Part shown: piece after piece, positions 46,815 to 56,042 of the stretch | Layout: every line of letters starts with the position of its first letter | Numbering within the stretch: the stretch's first letter is position 1 | NCBI RefSeq assembly: GCF_000281895.1 | Contig: NZ_CM001558.1 | Span: 1,864,556 to 1,928,555 of the forward strand | Source: Pseudomonas fluorescens Q2-87 | Lineage (GTDB): Bacteria > Pseudomonadota > Gammaproteobacteria > Pseudomonadales > Pseudomonadaceae | Length of the DNA stretch: 64,000 nt | Direction: 5' to 3' | Made by a program: the position numbers and the translations under genes | Notes under the pieces: generated by a model | Databases searched by the model: none | Told to the model about the DNA's origin: nothing | What the model saw: only the letters and a program-made list of their open reading frames with translations

Positions 46815-48118
46815 CCCAACGTACCCTGGGCGACTGGCTTGCCTACCTCGAGCAGTTGCATCCATCGGCCATCGACATGGGGCTGGAGCGCTCGCAAACG
46901 GTAGCATCCCGCATGGGACTGGCCAAGCCGGCGCCCCGGGTCATCACCGTCACTGGCACCAACGGCAAGGGCTCGACCTGCGCCTTCCTGGCTTCGCTGC
47001 TGCGCGGCCAGGGTTTGAATGTCGGTGTCTACAGTTCGCCGCACTTGCTGCGCTATAACGAGCGGGTGCAGGTCAACGGTATCGAAGCCACTGACGCCGA
47101 GCTGTGCGAAGCCTTCGCCGCGGTGGAAGCGGGGCGGGGCGAGACTTCACTCACTTATTTCGAGATGGGCACCCTGGCGGCGTTCTGGCTGTTCGCCCGT
47201 GCCGGCCTGGATGCCGTTGTACTGGAAGTAGGCCTGGGCGGGCGGCTGGATACGGTCAATCTGGTGGATGCCGACATCGCACTGGTCACCAGCATTGGCG
47301 TCGACCATGCCGATTACCTGGGTGACACCCGCGAATCCGTGGCCTTCGAAAAGGCCGGTATCTTTCGCCAGGGTGCGCCGGCGCTCTGTGGTGATCTCAA
47401 TCCGCCGCAGCCGCTGTTGGATAAGGTCCGTGAACTGAGCTGCCCGTTCTTCCTGCGCGGGCGTGATTTCGATCTGGCAATGACCGAGCAGCATTGGCAA
47501 TGGCGCGGCAGCGACGCCCAGGGCAATCCGGTGGAGCTGCGCGATCTGCCGCTGCTGGATCTGCCGATGGAGAATGCCGCGCTGGCACTCCAGGCCTACC
47601 TGTTGCTGGGCTTGCCATGGGATGCCGGGCAGATCATCCAGGCATTGCAGGCGACCCGGGTCGTAGGGCGCCTCGATCGCCGTCAGTTCGATTGGCAAGG
47701 CAAGCGCCTGAACCTGTTGCTGGATGTCGGCCATAACCCCCATGCCGCGCAATACCTGGCTGAGCGCCTGGCGCGGCGGCACGTGGCAGGGCGGCGCCTG
47801 GCGGTGTTCGGGCTGCTCTCCGACAAGGATCTGGATGGCGTTGTCGAGGCGTTGGGTGCTAGTGTCCAGCACTGGGCGGTGACGCCGCTGGATTCGCCGC
47901 GCTCGCGTACGGCGGCGCAATTGCAGGAAGCCCTGCTGCGCCACGGCGCGCCGGTGCAAGCCTATGCCAGCGTGGCTGCCGCACTGGAAGGGCAGAGCGC
48001 CCAAGCCACGGCCGATGACGAAATTCTGTTGTTCGGATCATTTTTTTGTGTTGCCGAGGCCCTTCAATGGTTGGCCCGGCGCTCCACGGAGGAGGCTGCA
48101 GATGGCATTGCTGGATAA
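46811..48118 (+). CDS. folC: Dihydrofolate/folylpolyglutamate synthase FolC
   Basis: Mur-ligase type ATPase of 435 residues that adds glutamate to dihydropteroate and to folates. The P-loop [19 protein letters not shown] is near residue 50, [13 protein letters not shown] near 140, and the ATP-binding VGRLDRRQ and [15 protein letters not shown] near 280-310. It overlaps the accD stop by four bases (ATGA), so it is translated from the accD transcript, a common gammaproteobacterial arrangement. Its 3' end overlaps the SPOR gene start by 17 bases. Confidence 0.96.
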   Translation: MTQRTLGDWLAYLEQLHPSAIDMGLERSQTVASRMGLAKPAPRVITVTGTNGKGSTCAFLASLLRGQGLNVGVYSSPHLLRYNERVQVNGIEATDAELCEAFAAVEAGRGETSLTYFEMGTLAAFWLFARAGLDAVVLEVGLGGRLDTVNLVDADIALVTSIGVDHADYLGDTRESVAFEKAGIFRQGAPALCGDLNPPQPLLDKVRELSCPFFLRGRDFDLAMTEQHWQWRGSDAQGNPVELRDLPLLDLPMENAALALQAYLLLGLPWDAGQIIQALQATRVVGRLDRRQFDWQGKRLNLLLDVGHNPHAAQYLAERLARRHVAGRRLAVFGLLSDKDLDGVVEALGASVQHWAVTPLDSPRSRTAAQLQEALLRHGAPVQAYASVAAALEGQSAQATADDEILLFGSFFCVAEALQWLARRSTEEAADGIAG

Positions 48119-48767
48119 GGCGTACAAGCAGCGCATGGTCGGGGCCCTGGTGTTGGTAGCCCTGGCGGTGATTTTCCTGCCGATGCTGTTTTCCCGTCAG
48201 GACGAGCAACGCCAGGTCACTGTCGATGCGCCTGCCGCGCCCCAGGCGCCTTCGATGCCGCCGGTTCAGGTTGAGCCTGTAGCGGTACCGGAGCCGCAAG
48301 TGCTGCCTCAAGAACCTATCCCCAGCGACGATGAACTGGCTGGGCAACCGGCTGCGCCTTCGACGCCGATTGTACCTGCACCTGCGGCGCCAGCTGCGCC
48401 GAGCAAGCCGGCCGTTGCGCCAACGCCTGTACCTGCGGCCCCGGCCAGCAAGCCAGCCCCAACCCAGCCGATTACCGCTGCCCCCACCAAGCCGGACACC
48501 ACGCAAAGCCGTGTGGATGCCAACGGCCTGTCGGTCAGTTGGTCGGTACAGTTGGCGAGCCTGACCAGTCGCGAAAGCGCCGAAAACCTGCAGAAAACCC
48601 TGCGCAGCCAGGGCTACAACGCTTATATCCGCTCCGCCGATGGCAAGAACCGGGTATTTGTCGGTCCGCTGATCGAGCGTGCCGAGGCCGATCGGCTGCG
48701 GGATCTGCTCGGTCGCCAGCAGAACCTCAAGGGTTTCGTGGTGCGCTTCCAGCCTGAACGCGGATAA
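48102..48767 (+). CDS. dedD: SPOR-domain cell-division protein DedD-like
   Basis: Bitopic inner-membrane protein of 221 residues. A short cytosolic head ([12 protein letters not shown]) precedes one TM (about 12-30). A long Pro/Ala-rich periplasmic linker (about 45-140) leads to a C-terminal SPOR domain (about 145-221): SWSVQLASLTSRESAENLQK, then NRVFVGPLIERAEADRLRDLL. SPOR domains bind denuded septal peptidoglycan. The ATG at 48102 has GGAGG at perfect spacing and overlaps folC. Location between folC and cvpA matches the DedD neighbourhood in enterics. Confidence 0.88.
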   Translation: MALLDKAYKQRMVGALVLVALAVIFLPMLFSRQDEQRQVTVDAPAAPQAPSMPPVQVEPVAVPEPQVLPQEPIPSDDELAGQPAAPSTPIVPAPAAPAAPSKPAVAPTPVPAAPASKPAPTQPITAAPTKPDTTQSRVDANGLSVSWSVQLASLTSRESAENLQKTLRSQGYNAYIRSADGKNRVFVGPLIERAEADRLRDLLGRQQNLKGFVVRFQPERG

Positions 48768-48856
48768 CGACGATTTATCTGATTTGAATCACGCAGCTTA
48801 CCGATAGCCCTGGGCTCTGCTAAAATGCGCCGCCTTATCCGTCCGTAGGCTGCACC

Positions 48857-49417
48857 GTGCCATTTACCTGGGTTGACTGGGCGATCGTTGCGATCGTCGC
48901 CATCTCCGCATTGATCAGTCTGAGCCGCGGCTTCGTCAAGGAAGCCCTTTCGCTGCTGACCTGGATCATCGCGGGAGTCGTCGCCTGGATGTTTGGTGGT
49001 TCGCTGTCCCAGTACCTCGCCGGATACATCGAAACACCGTCGGCCCGCGTGATTGCGGGCTGTGCCATCTTATTTATCGCCACCTTGCTGGTGGGCGCAA
49101 TGATCAACTATCTGATCGGCGAGCTGATTCGCGTCACCGGGCTTTCCGGGACGGACCGGTTCCTGGGCATGGCCTTTGGCGCTGCGCGTGGCGCGTTGCT
49201 GGTGGTCGTGGCCGTCGGGCTCTTGAGCCTGGGGCCGGTGCAGCAGGATACGTGGTGGCAGGAGTCCCGGCTCGTGCCACAATTTTTATTGGTCGCAGAC
49301 TGGTCCAAGAACCTGATCCTGGGTTGGAGCAGTCAGTGGCTTGCCAGCGGTATCAGCGTACCCGCTGAAATACCGTTCAAGGAACACCTCTTGCCGATGG
49401 CCAAAACGCCGCAGTGA
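48857..49417 (+). CDS. cvpA: CvpA family membrane protein
   Basis: Inner-membrane protein of 186 residues with four hydrophobic helices, beginning at GTG with MPFTWVDWAIVAIVAISALI. The family motif SRGFVKEALSLLTWI follows helix 1, and the loop LSGTDRFLGMAFGAARG sits before helix 4. CvpA is linked to colicin V production, envelope stress and bile tolerance in enterics; its biochemical role is not settled. purF follows 41 bases after, the classic cvpA-purF pair. Confidence 0.93.
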   Translation: MPFTWVDWAIVAIVAISALISLSRGFVKEALSLLTWIIAGVVAWMFGGSLSQYLAGYIETPSARVIAGCAILFIATLLVGAMINYLIGELIRVTGLSGTDRFLGMAFGAARGALLVVVAVGLLSLGPVQQDTWWQESRLVPQFLLVADWSKNLILGWSSQWLASGISVPAEIPFKEHLLPMAKTPQ

Positions 49418-49458
49418 GAGTTGTTCAGTTCAGATCCATTAAGTAGGGGTTGCGTCGC

Positions 49459-50964
49459 ATGTGTGGCATCGTCGGTATCGTCGGTAAGTCGAACGTCAAT
49501 CAGGCGCTGTATGACGCGCTAACCGTGCTCCAGCACCGCGGCCAGGACGCTGCCGGTATCGTGACCAGCCATGACGGCCGGTTATTCCTGCGCAAGGACA
49601 ACGGCCTGGTGCGTGACGTGTTCCACCAGCGTCACATGCAGCGCCTGGTCGGCCACATGGGTATCGGCCATGTCCGTTATCCGACCGCAGGCAGCTCGAC
49701 GTCGGCTGAAGCCCAGCCGTTCTACGTCAACTCGCCCTACGGCATCACCCTGGCGCACAACGGTAACTTGACCAACGTCGAGCAACTGGCCAAGGAGATC
49801 TACGAATCGGACCTGCGCCACGTCAACACCAGCTCCGACTCGGAAGTCATGCTCAACGTATTTGCTCATGAGCTGGCCCAGCGTGGCAAGCTGCAGCCTA
49901 CCGAAGAAGACGTGTTCGCCGCCGTGACCGACGTGCACAACCGTTGCGTGGGCGGCTACGCGGTGGTGGCGATGATCACCGGCTACGGCATCGTTGGTTT
50001 CCGCGATCCCCACGGCATTCGCCCCATCGTTTTCGGCCAGCGCCACACTGACGAAGGCGTCGAATACATGATTGCCTCCGAAAGCGTGTCCCTGGACGTG
50101 CTCGGCTTCACCCTGATTCGCGACCTGGCGCCGGGCGAAGCGGTCTACATCACCGAAGACGGCAAGCTGCACACTCGTCAGTGCGCGACCAACCCGTCCC
50201 TGACCCCATGCATCTTCGAGCACGTGTACCTGGCGCGCCCCGACTCGATCATCGACGGTGTCTCGGTCTACAAGGCCCGCCTGCGCATGGGCGAAAAGCT
50301 CGCCGACAAAATCCTGCGCGAGCGTCCGGAACATGACATCGATGTGGTCATCCCGATCCCGGACACCAGCCGCACCGCGGCCCTGGAACTGGCGAACCAC
50401 CTGGGCGTGAAGTTCCGCGAAGGCTTCGTGAAGAACCGCTACATCGGTCGTACCTTCATCATGCCGGGCCAGGCCGCGCGGAAAAAATCCGTGCGCCAGA
50501 AGCTCAACGCCATCGAGCTGGAATTCCGCGGCAAGAACGTGATGCTGGTGGATGACTCCATCGTGCGCGGCACCACCTGCAAGCAGATCATCCAGATGGC
50601 CCGTGAAGCTGGCGCCAAGAACGTTTATTTCTGCTCCGCGGCCCCGGCCGTGCGCTACCCGAACGTCTACGGCATCGACATGCCGAGTGCCCATGAGCTG
50701 ATCGCTCATAACCGCACGACCCAGGACGTGGCCGACCTGATCGGCGCCGACTGGTTGATCTACCAGGACCTGCCTGACCTGATCGAAGCGGTCGGCGGCG
50801 GCAAGATCAAGATCGAGCAATTCGATTGCGCGGTATTCGACGGCAAGTACGTCACCGGCGACATCGACGAGGCCTACCTGAACAGGATCGAGAACGCGCG
50901 TAACGATGCGTCCAAGGCCAAGACTCAGGCGGTCAGCGCGATCATCGATCTGTACAACAATTGA
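49459..50964 (+). CDS. purF: Amidophosphoribosyltransferase PurF
   Basis: First enzyme of purine synthesis, 501 residues, converting PRPP and glutamine to phosphoribosylamine. The N-terminal glutaminase begins [11 protein letters not shown], so Met removal exposes Cys1 as the nucleophile; hence the ATG at 49459 and not the in-frame TTG at 49450. The PRPP-binding loop is [17 protein letters not shown] near residue 360. HRGQDAAGI and the LAHNGNLTN stretches complete the Ntn domain. Terminator at 50971. Confidence 0.97.
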   Translation: MCGIVGIVGKSNVNQALYDALTVLQHRGQDAAGIVTSHDGRLFLRKDNGLVRDVFHQRHMQRLVGHMGIGHVRYPTAGSSTSAEAQPFYVNSPYGITLAHNGNLTNVEQLAKEIYESDLRHVNTSSDSEVMLNVFAHELAQRGKLQPTEEDVFAAVTDVHNRCVGGYAVVAMITGYGIVGFRDPHGIRPIVFGQRHTDEGVEYMIASESVSLDVLGFTLIRDLAPGEAVYITEDGKLHTRQCATNPSLTPCIFEHVYLARPDSIIDGVSVYKARLRMGEKLADKILRERPEHDIDVVIPIPDTSRTAALELANHLGVKFREGFVKNRYIGRTFIMPGQAARKKSVRQKLNAIELEFRGKNVMLVDDSIVRGTTCKQIIQMAREAGAKNVYFCSAAPAVRYPNVYGIDMPSAHELIAHNRTTQDVADLIGADWLIYQDLPDLIEAVGGGKIKIEQFDCAVFDGKYVTGDIDEAYLNRIENARNDASKAKTQAVSAIIDLYNN

Positions 50965-50970
50965 GTAACG

Positions 50971-50993
50971 AACCGGCCCTGAGGGGCCGGTTT
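50971..50993 (+). terminator. purF terminator
   Basis: Arms AACCGGCCC and GGGCCGGTT around TGAG, followed by TGCGTTTA. GC-rich stem with a modest T tail, just after the purF stop. Confidence 0.8.
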
Positions 50994-51020
50994 GCGTTTA
51001 ACCCATAAAGGAGTGACAGC

Positions 51021-52232
51021 ATGAGTCAGGATTGGGATGCCGGTCGGCTGGACAGCGACCTTGAAGGCGTAGCGTTCGATACCCTGGCGGTTCGCGCGGG
51101 TCAGCACCGTACACCGGAAGCCGAGCATGGCGATCCGATGTTCTTTACCTCCAGCTACGTGTTCCGAACCGCTGCTGACGCGGCTGCACGCTTCGCCGGC
51201 GAAGTGCCGGGCAACGTTTATTCGCGCTACACCAACCCGACCGTGCGGGCGTTCGAAGAGCGCATCGCCGCCCTGGAAGGTGCCGAGCAAGCCGTGGCCA
51301 CCGCCACCGGCATGGCCGCGATCATGGCTGTGGTGATGAGCCTGTGCAGCGCGGGCGACCATGTACTGGTTTCACGCAGCGTCTTCGGCTCGACCATCAG
51401 TCTGTTCGAGAAATACTTCAAGCGTTTCGGCGTAGAAGTCGACTACGTGCCCCTGGCGGACCTGGCCGGTTGGGATGCTGCGATCAAGGCCAACACCAAG
51501 TTGTTGTTTGTCGAATCGCCTTCCAATCCCCTGGCCGAATTGGTGGACATCGCCGCGCTGGCGGAAATCGCCCACGCCAAGGGCGCCATGCTGGTGGTCG
51601 ATAACTGCTTCTGCACCCCGGCGCTGCAACAGCCGCTGAAAATGGGCGCAGATGTGGTGGTGCATTCGGCGACCAAATTCATCGACGGCCAGGGCCGTTG
51701 CATGGGCGGCGTGGTGGCCGGTCGTGGCGAACAGATGAAAGAAGTGGTGGGGTTCCTGCGTACCGCCGGGCCGACCCTCAGCCCGTTCAATGCCTGGATT
51801 TTCCTCAAGGGCCTGGAAACCCTCGGTCTGCGCATGAAAGCCCATTGCGCCAATGCCCAGGCCTTGGCAGAGTGGCTGGAACAGCAGGACGGCATCGAGA
51901 AGGTGCATTACGCGGGCCTCAAGAGCCATCCGCAGCATGACCTGGCCACACGTCAACAACGGGGTTTCGGTGCCGTGGTGAGCTTCGAGGTCAAGGGAGG
52001 CAAGGAGGGCGCCTGGCGCTTTATCGACGCGACCCGGCTGATTTCCATCACCGCAAACCTGGGGGACAGCAAAACCACCATCACCCACCCGAGCACCACC
52101 TCCCACGGCCGTTTGGCGCCCCAGGAGCGTGAAGCGGCGGGCATTCGCGACAGCCTGATCCGCGTCGCGGTCGGCCTGGAAGACGTGGCTGATCTGCAAG
52201 CCGATCTGGCCCGCGGGTTGGCGGCCTTGTGA
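51021..52232 (+). CDS. metZ: O-succinylhomoserine sulfhydrylase MetZ
   Basis: PLP enzyme of 403 residues that makes homocysteine directly from O-succinylhomoserine and sulfide, the direct-sulfhydrylation route of Pseudomonas. Family blocks: [15 protein letters not shown], the PLP-phosphate contacts in [18 protein letters not shown] near residue 70, [10 protein letters not shown], and the PLP lysine in [14 protein letters not shown] near 213. A AAAGGAGTGAC ribosome binding site precedes the ATG. An SDR gene overlaps its stop by four bases. MetB/MetC relatives are the alternatives, but the N terminus and neighbours fit MetZ. Confidence 0.94.
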   Translation: MSQDWDAGRLDSDLEGVAFDTLAVRAGQHRTPEAEHGDPMFFTSSYVFRTAADAAARFAGEVPGNVYSRYTNPTVRAFEERIAALEGAEQAVATATGMAAIMAVVMSLCSAGDHVLVSRSVFGSTISLFEKYFKRFGVEVDYVPLADLAGWDAAIKANTKLLFVESPSNPLAELVDIAALAEIAHAKGAMLVVDNCFCTPALQQPLKMGADVVVHSATKFIDGQGRCMGGVVAGRGEQMKEVVGFLRTAGPTLSPFNAWIFLKGLETLGLRMKAHCANAQALAEWLEQQDGIEKVHYAGLKSHPQHDLATRQQRGFGAVVSFEVKGGKEGAWRFIDATRLISITANLGDSKTTITHPSTTSHGRLAPQEREAAGIRDSLIRVAVGLEDVADLQADLARGLAAL

Positions 52233-53002
52233 TCGAGCTGGCAACGCCGCCGAGCAGCACTCATGGCCGGGTCGCACTGGTCACGGGCGCCGCACGGGGC
52301 ATCGGCCTGGGCATTGCTGGCTGGCTGATCTGCGAGGGTTGGCAAGTGGTATTGACCGACCTGGATCGTGAACGCGGCTCCAAGGTGGCGAAGGCGCTTG
52401 GCGATAACGCCTGGTTCATCGCCATGGACGTGGCGGACGAGGCGCAGGTCGCCAACGGCATCGCCGAAGTGCTCGGGCAATTTGGACGGCTTGATGCGCT
52501 GGTGTGTAACGCGGCCATTGCCGATCCGCACAACATCACCTTGGAAAGCCTGGACCTGGCTCACTGGAATCGGGTCCTGGCGGTGAATCTCGGTGGGCCG
52601 ATGCTGCTGGCCAAGCATTGCGCGCCGTACCTGCGTGCCCACAACGGCGCCATCGTCAACCTGGCCTCGACCCGCGCCGCGCAGTCGGAGCCCGACACCG
52701 AAGCCTATGCCGCGAGCAAGGGCGGCTTGCTGGCCCTGACCCACGCTCTGGCCATCAGCCTAGGGCCGGAGATCCGTGTCAACGCGGTAAGCCCTGGCTG
52801 GATCGACGCACGGGACCCGTCCCAGCGCCGTGAGAAGCCGTTGACCGAGGCCGACCATGCCCAGCATCCGGCGGGCAGGGTAGGCACGGTAGAGGACGTG
52901 GCGGCGATGGTGGCGTGGTTGTTGTCGCGCAATGCCGGGTTTGTCACGGGGCAAGAGTTCGTAGTGGACGGCGGCATGACCAAGAAAATGATTTATAAGT
53001 GA
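52229..53002 (+). CDS. Short-chain dehydrogenase/reductase coupled to metZ
   Basis: NAD(P)-dependent oxidoreductase of 257 residues starting at GTG inside the metZ stop (GTGA). The Rossmann motif is [17 protein letters not shown] near residue 18, the structural [10 protein letters not shown] near 90, the catalytic Ser in [12 protein letters not shown] near 145, and the YxxxK pair in [13 protein letters not shown] near 158. NAVSPGWID and [13 protein letters not shown] finish the fold. Translation coupling to metZ is conserved in my memory of Pseudomonas, yet no methionine-pathway step needs it, so its substrate is unknown. Confidence 0.88.
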   Translation: MIELATPPSSTHGRVALVTGAARGIGLGIAGWLICEGWQVVLTDLDRERGSKVAKALGDNAWFIAMDVADEAQVANGIAEVLGQFGRLDALVCNAAIADPHNITLESLDLAHWNRVLAVNLGGPMLLAKHCAPYLRAHNGAIVNLASTRAAQSEPDTEAYAASKGGLLALTHALAISLGPEIRVNAVSPGWIDARDPSQRREKPLTEADHAQHPAGRVGTVEDVAAMVAWLLSRNAGFVTGQEFVVDGGMTKKMIYK

Positions 53003-53007
53003 GGAGC

Positions 53008-53099
53008 AGCTGCAAGAAGCGAGCGACAAGCTGCAAGCGATTGTGTGGCGTTGGCGCTTTTGACTTACAGCTTGAAGCTTGCCGCTCGAAGCTATTTTT
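53008..53099. repeat. Inverted repeat (REP family D), possible terminator
   Basis: AGCGAGCGACAAGCTGCAAG faces CTTGAAGCTTGCCGCTCGAA, a fourth palindrome type in the window, ending in TTTTTG. It lies after the SDR gene and could end the metZ transcript. It is the last extragenic palindrome I see before the window ends. Confidence 0.75.
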
Positions 53100-53120
53100 G
53101 AAAAAAATCCAACCCTGCTA

Positions 53121-53149
53121 TTGACTTAGCTTCGGCACCTGCGTAAATT
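53121..53149 (+). promoter_or_regulatory. Promoter of the Val-Asp-Asp tRNA operon
   Basis: TTGACT (53121-53126), 17-base spacer, TAAATT (53144-53149), then a GC-rich discriminator and the first tRNA 21 bases on. Same architecture as the Ala-Glu array promoter. Confidence 0.8.
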
Positions 53150-53170
53150 TCGCGGCCTCAACGAAGCAAA

Positions 53171-53246
53171 GGGTGATTAGCTCAGCTGGGAGAGCGTCTG
53201 CCTTACAAGCAGAATGTCGGCGGTTCGATCCCGTCATCACCCACCA
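53171..53246 (+). tRNA. tRNA-Val(UAC)
   Basis: A 76-base cloverleaf beginning GGGTGATTAGCTCAG with encoded CCA. Acceptor arms GGGTGAT and ATCACCC pair fully. The anticodon loop ctTACaa gives UAC. Confidence 0.97.
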
Positions 53247-53305
53247 TGTTTTACGAGAGTCTTGCGAAAGCAAGATGGAAGCTGTAAAAAAGCCTCCACC
53301 GACGC

Positions 53306-53382
53306 GCAGCGGTAGTTCAGTCGGTTAGAATACCGGCCTGTCACGCCGGGGGTCGCGGGTTCGAGTCCCGTCCGCTGCGCCA
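53306..53382 (+). tRNA. tRNA-Asp(GUC), copy 1
   Basis: A 77-base cloverleaf, acceptor GCAGCGG/CCGCTGC, discriminator G and encoded CCA. The loop ctGTCac within CCGGC/GCCGG gives GUC. Confidence 0.97.
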
Positions 53383-53471
53383 TATTTTCCGAAGCAGGTT
53401 CGCCTGGTTCGAGATCAAGACCCAAGGGTCATGATCAGACGAGTTAACTGGACGCAAGTCCATAGCGATAC

Positions 53472-53548
53472 GCAGCGGTAGTTCAGTCGGTTAGAATACC
53501 GGCCTGTCACGCCGGGGGTCGCGGGTTCGAGTCCCGTCCGCTGCGCCA
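53472..53548 (+). tRNA. tRNA-Asp(GUC), copy 2
   Basis: Identical to the tRNA-Asp 166 bases before it. The spacer between them holds no gene. The terminator is at 53625. Confidence 0.97.
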
Positions 53549-53624
53549 TATCTGCTTCGAGGCCCACTGAACGCCTTGGAGCTAGGAAGAAAGCTGCAGG
53601 GCTATCTTCTAGTCGATAGCAAAG

Positions 53625-53651
53625 ACCCTGGTCGAAAGACCGGGGTTTTTT
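53625..53651 (+). terminator. Terminator of the Val-Asp-Asp tRNA operon
   Basis: Arms ACCCTGGTC and GACCGGGGT (one G-U) around a GAAA tetraloop, followed by a run of six T. Confidence 0.93.
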
Positions 53652-53703
53652 GTTTTTGTGGTCTGGGTTTTTCTGTCCCCCTTTGTCAGCTCTGACGGCA
53701 CGT

Positions 53704-53731
53704 TTGACGATGCGTTCTTATTCAGTATGAT
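53704..53731 (+). promoter_or_regulatory. Likely promoter of the toxin-antitoxin pair
   Basis: TTGACG (53704-53709), 16-base spacer, TATGAT (53726-53731). The following AT-rich stretch (GATTAACTTTAAATCG) could hold the antitoxin operator; the repeats there are too short to call. Confidence 0.6.
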
Positions 53732-53816
53732 TAACTTTAAATCGAATCGCCGAAGAGTTGCGTAGAATCAGGCGACCTGAACTCAAGAAGACGTAACGAT
53801 TTGGAGTAATCCTGAC

Positions 53817-54089
53817 ATGGCTACCACCACGAAAACCCGATCTGTCACGGCTCACGTCCCTGAGCAACTGGCCCAAAAAGTCGATTTGATGGCGGAGCGT
53901 CTGGAACGCTCCAAAAACTGGATCGTTAAACAGGCACTGTCGGCTTGGATAGATCAGGAAGAAGAGCGTAGTCGCATGACTCATGAGGCCCTGGCTGATG
54001 TTGACGCTGGTCGGGTGATTGACCAGCAAGCTGTCCAAGCCTGGGCTGATAGCCTTAGTACCGACACTCCGTTGCCGGTGCCGCGCTGA
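53817..54089 (+). CDS. Ribbon-helix-helix antitoxin (ParD/CopG-like)
   Basis: Antitoxin of 90 residues. The N-terminal ribbon-helix-helix (about residues 8-45) reads RSVTAHVPEQLAQKVDLMAE then SKNWIVKQALSAWI, the strand and two helices of the MetJ/Arc fold, expected to bind its own promoter as a dimer. The C-terminal half (EERSRMTHEALADVDAGRVI) is acidic and would wrap the toxin. TTTGGAGTAAT is the ribosome binding site. The stop overlaps the toxin start (TGATG), the usual layout of such modules. It lies between a tRNA operon and an island-like region. Confidence 0.88.
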   Translation: MATTTKTRSVTAHVPEQLAQKVDLMAERLERSKNWIVKQALSAWIDQEEERSRMTHEALADVDAGRVIDQQAVQAWADSLSTDTPLPVPR

Positions 54090-54364
54090 TGGAGTTGAAG
54101 TGGACGAGCAAGGCGCTCTCTGATATATCCCGGCTTTACGAATTTCTGGCGGCAGTGAATCAGCCTGCGGCGGCACGAACGATGCAGCAGCTCACCGCTG
54201 CACCGATCACGTTGCTGACCAACCCGCGTATCGGTGAACGCCTTGAAGAGTTCGAGCCGCGGGATGTGCGCCGAATTCAGATCGGCCACTATGAGGTGCG
54301 TTACGAAATAATAGATTCCACCGTTTACCTGCTACGCCTGTGGCATACCCGCGAGAATCGATAG
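54089..54364 (+). CDS. RelE/ParE-superfamily toxin
   Basis: Toxin of 91 residues with the compact RelE/ParE fold: N-terminal strand MELKWTSKALSDISRLYEFL, a helical hairpin, then PRIGERLEEFEPRDVRRIQIG and the core strands YEVRYEIIDSTVYLLRLWHTRENR. The DVRRIQIGHYEVRYE stretch and the ending HTRE(N/D)R match ParE members, which inhibit gyrase, more than RelE ribonucleases, but activity was not proven by sequence. It is translated by overlap from the antitoxin gene. Both look intact. Confidence 0.88.
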   Translation: MELKWTSKALSDISRLYEFLAAVNQPAAARTMQQLTAAPITLLTNPRIGERLEEFEPRDVRRIQIGHYEVRYEIIDSTVYLLRLWHTRENR

Positions 54365-54400
54365 CAGGGTTAGCCGGCTGCGGGTGATTAATCGCGAGTC

Positions 54401-55684
54401 TCAAAACCCAAGCTTATCCCTCAGCCCGTAATACCAAGCCCCCATCGCCGCAAACGGCGTGCGCAACAGTTGACCGCCAGGGAAAGGGTAGTGCGGCAGG
54501 TCCGCAAACGCATCAAAACGCTCAGCCTGACCACGTAGCGCCTCGGCCAGGACCTTGCCCGCCAAGTGCGTATACGTCACCCCGTGACCGCTGCAGCCTT
54601 GGGAGTAATAAATGTTATCCCCCAGGCGCCCGACCTGCGGAAGCCGCGACAACGTCAGCAGGAAATTTCCGGTCCAGGCGTAATCAATCTTCACATCCTT
54701 GAGCTGCGGAAATGCCTTGAGCATCTTCGGTCGGATGATCGCCTCGATATTCGCCGGATCCCTCGCGCCATACACCACGCCGCCGCCGAAGATCAGGCGT
54801 TTGTCGCCTGTCAGCCGGTAGTAATCGAGCAGGTAGTTGCAGTCCTCGACACAGTAATCCTGAGGCAACAAACGGTGAGCCAGCTCATCGCCCAACGGCT
54901 CGGTGGCTATCACCTGTGTGCCGCAAGGCATGGATTTGGCCGCCAGCTCCGGCACCAGATTGCCCAGGTAGGCATTGCCCGCCACGATAATGAACTTGGC
55001 CCTGACCTTGCCCTGGGGGGTATGCACCACCGGACTGGCGCCACGCTCGATACGCACCGCCGGCGACTGTTCATAAATCACCCCGCCCAGCGATTCCACA
55101 GCCGCCGCTTCGCCCAATGCCAGGTTGAGCGGATGGATATGCCCTCCGCTCATGTCCAACATGCCACCCACATACTCCTCGCAAGCCACCACCTCGCGAA
55201 TACGCCGCTGATCCAGCAGCTCCAGCTGGTTATGGCCGAAACGCTCCCATAAACGCTTCTGCGACTCCAGATGACCCATTTGTTTAGCGGTGAGGGCGGC
55301 GAATACACCGCCATCCTTCAAATCACACTGAATCTGATACTTCGCCACCCGCTCACGAATGATCCGCCCGCCCTCGAACGCCATGTTGCCCAGCAACTGC
55401 GCCTGTTGAGGGCCAACGCTACGCTCGATCACGTCGATGTCGCGGCTGTAACTATTAACGATCTGCCCGCCATTGCGCCCCGAAGCCCCAAAACCCACCT
55501 TGGCCGCTTCCAGGATCGTGACCTTGAAACCGTTCTCCAGCAAAAACAGCGCAGAGGACAGGCCGGTGTAACCAGCGCCGATCACGCATACATCGGTTTC
55601 GACGTCATCCTGCAGGGCAGGGCGGGGCGGAACCGGGTTGGCCGACGCGGCGTAATAAGACTCTGGATACGATGTGTTCGCCAT
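54401..55684 (-). CDS. puuB: FAD-dependent amine oxidoreductase (gamma-glutamylputrescine oxidase-like)
   Basis: Flavoprotein of 427 residues of the DAO family. The dinucleotide-binding motif DVCVIGAGYTGLSSALFL is near residue 31; FGASGRNGGQIVNSYS near 70 is the characteristic loop of PuuB/OrdL proteins; the C-terminal FAD contact GRLGDNIYYSQGCSGHGV lies near 360. PuuB oxidises gamma-glutamylputrescine to the aldehyde in putrescine use. Here it is a lone gene without puuA, puuC or puuD, so a related secondary amine could be the substrate. The start at 55684 gives MANTSYPESYY, a family N terminus. Confidence 0.8.
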   Translation of the reverse strand: MANTSYPESYYAASANPVPPRPALQDDVETDVCVIGAGYTGLSSALFLLENGFKVTILEAAKVGFGASGRNGGQIVNSYSRDIDVIERSVGPQQAQLLGNMAFEGGRIIRERVAKYQIQCDLKDGGVFAALTAKQMGHLESQKRLWERFGHNQLELLDQRRIREVVACEEYVGGMLDMSGGHIHPLNLALGEAAAVESLGGVIYEQSPAVRIERGASPVVHTPQGKVRAKFIIVAGNAYLGNLVPELAAKSMPCGTQVIATEPLGDELAHRLLPQDYCVEDCNYLLDYYRLTGDKRLIFGGGVVYGARDPANIEAIIRPKMLKAFPQLKDVKIDYAWTGNFLLTLSRLPQVGRLGDNIYYSQGCSGHGVTYTHLAGKVLAEALRGQAERFDAFADLPHYPFPGGQLLRTPFAAMGAWYYGLRDKLGF

Positions 55685-55826
55685 TCTGGAACCTCTGTTT
55701 TATATTTTTTACGAATGCGCCGATCCTACCCGAGATAAAAATCGGCCGCCAGCCACCTCCAAATCTTCGTCCCATCGGTGAAATTAAATATTTTGCATAT
55801 TCATAGGGTTAGGTGAAAAAAAGGTG

Positions 55827-55854
55827 TTGACACCCCTTTGGAATTCCGTAGAAT
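55827..55854 (+). promoter_or_regulatory. Promoter of tRNA-Val(GAC)
   Basis: TTGACA (55827-55832), 16-base spacer, TAGAAT (55849-55854), 13 bases ahead of the tRNA. The TTGACA is exact. Confidence 0.82.
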
Positions 55855-55867
55855 GCCGCCTCACAGC

Positions 55868-55944
55868 AGGCACGTAGCTCAGTTGGTTAGAGCACCACCT
55901 TGACATGGTGGGGGTCGTTGGTTCGAGTCCAATCGCGCCTACCA
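55868..55944 (+). tRNA. tRNA-Val(GAC) with an acceptor-stem mismatch
   Basis: A 77-base cloverleaf with encoded CCA; the loop ttGACat gives GAC. The acceptor arms are AGGCACG and CGCGCCT, so pair 5-68 is A-C, the only mismatch in the molecule. An integrase remnant lies immediately downstream and points toward it, so the 3' end of this gene is the likely attachment site of an integrated element. It may still be functional. Confidence 0.95.
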
Positions 55945-55973
55945 AACAAAATCCGCTCTGCTGGGCGGTCTAG

Positions 55974-56003
55974 AAGGGCTCACCGAAAGGTGGGCCCTTT
56001 TTT
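55974..56003 (+). terminator. tRNA-Val(GAC) terminator
   Basis: Arms AAGGGCTCACC and GGTGGGCCCTT around GAAA, then six T. Positioned 30 bases after the tRNA and just before the integrase remnant. Confidence 0.94.
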
Positions 56004-56042
56004 GTTGTCTGCGATTTGCAAAACTTTTGCAAAACCTTCACC

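Noticed and set aside
49582..50820. A 412-codon leftward frame within purF
   Set aside because: Antisense shadow; purF is certain.
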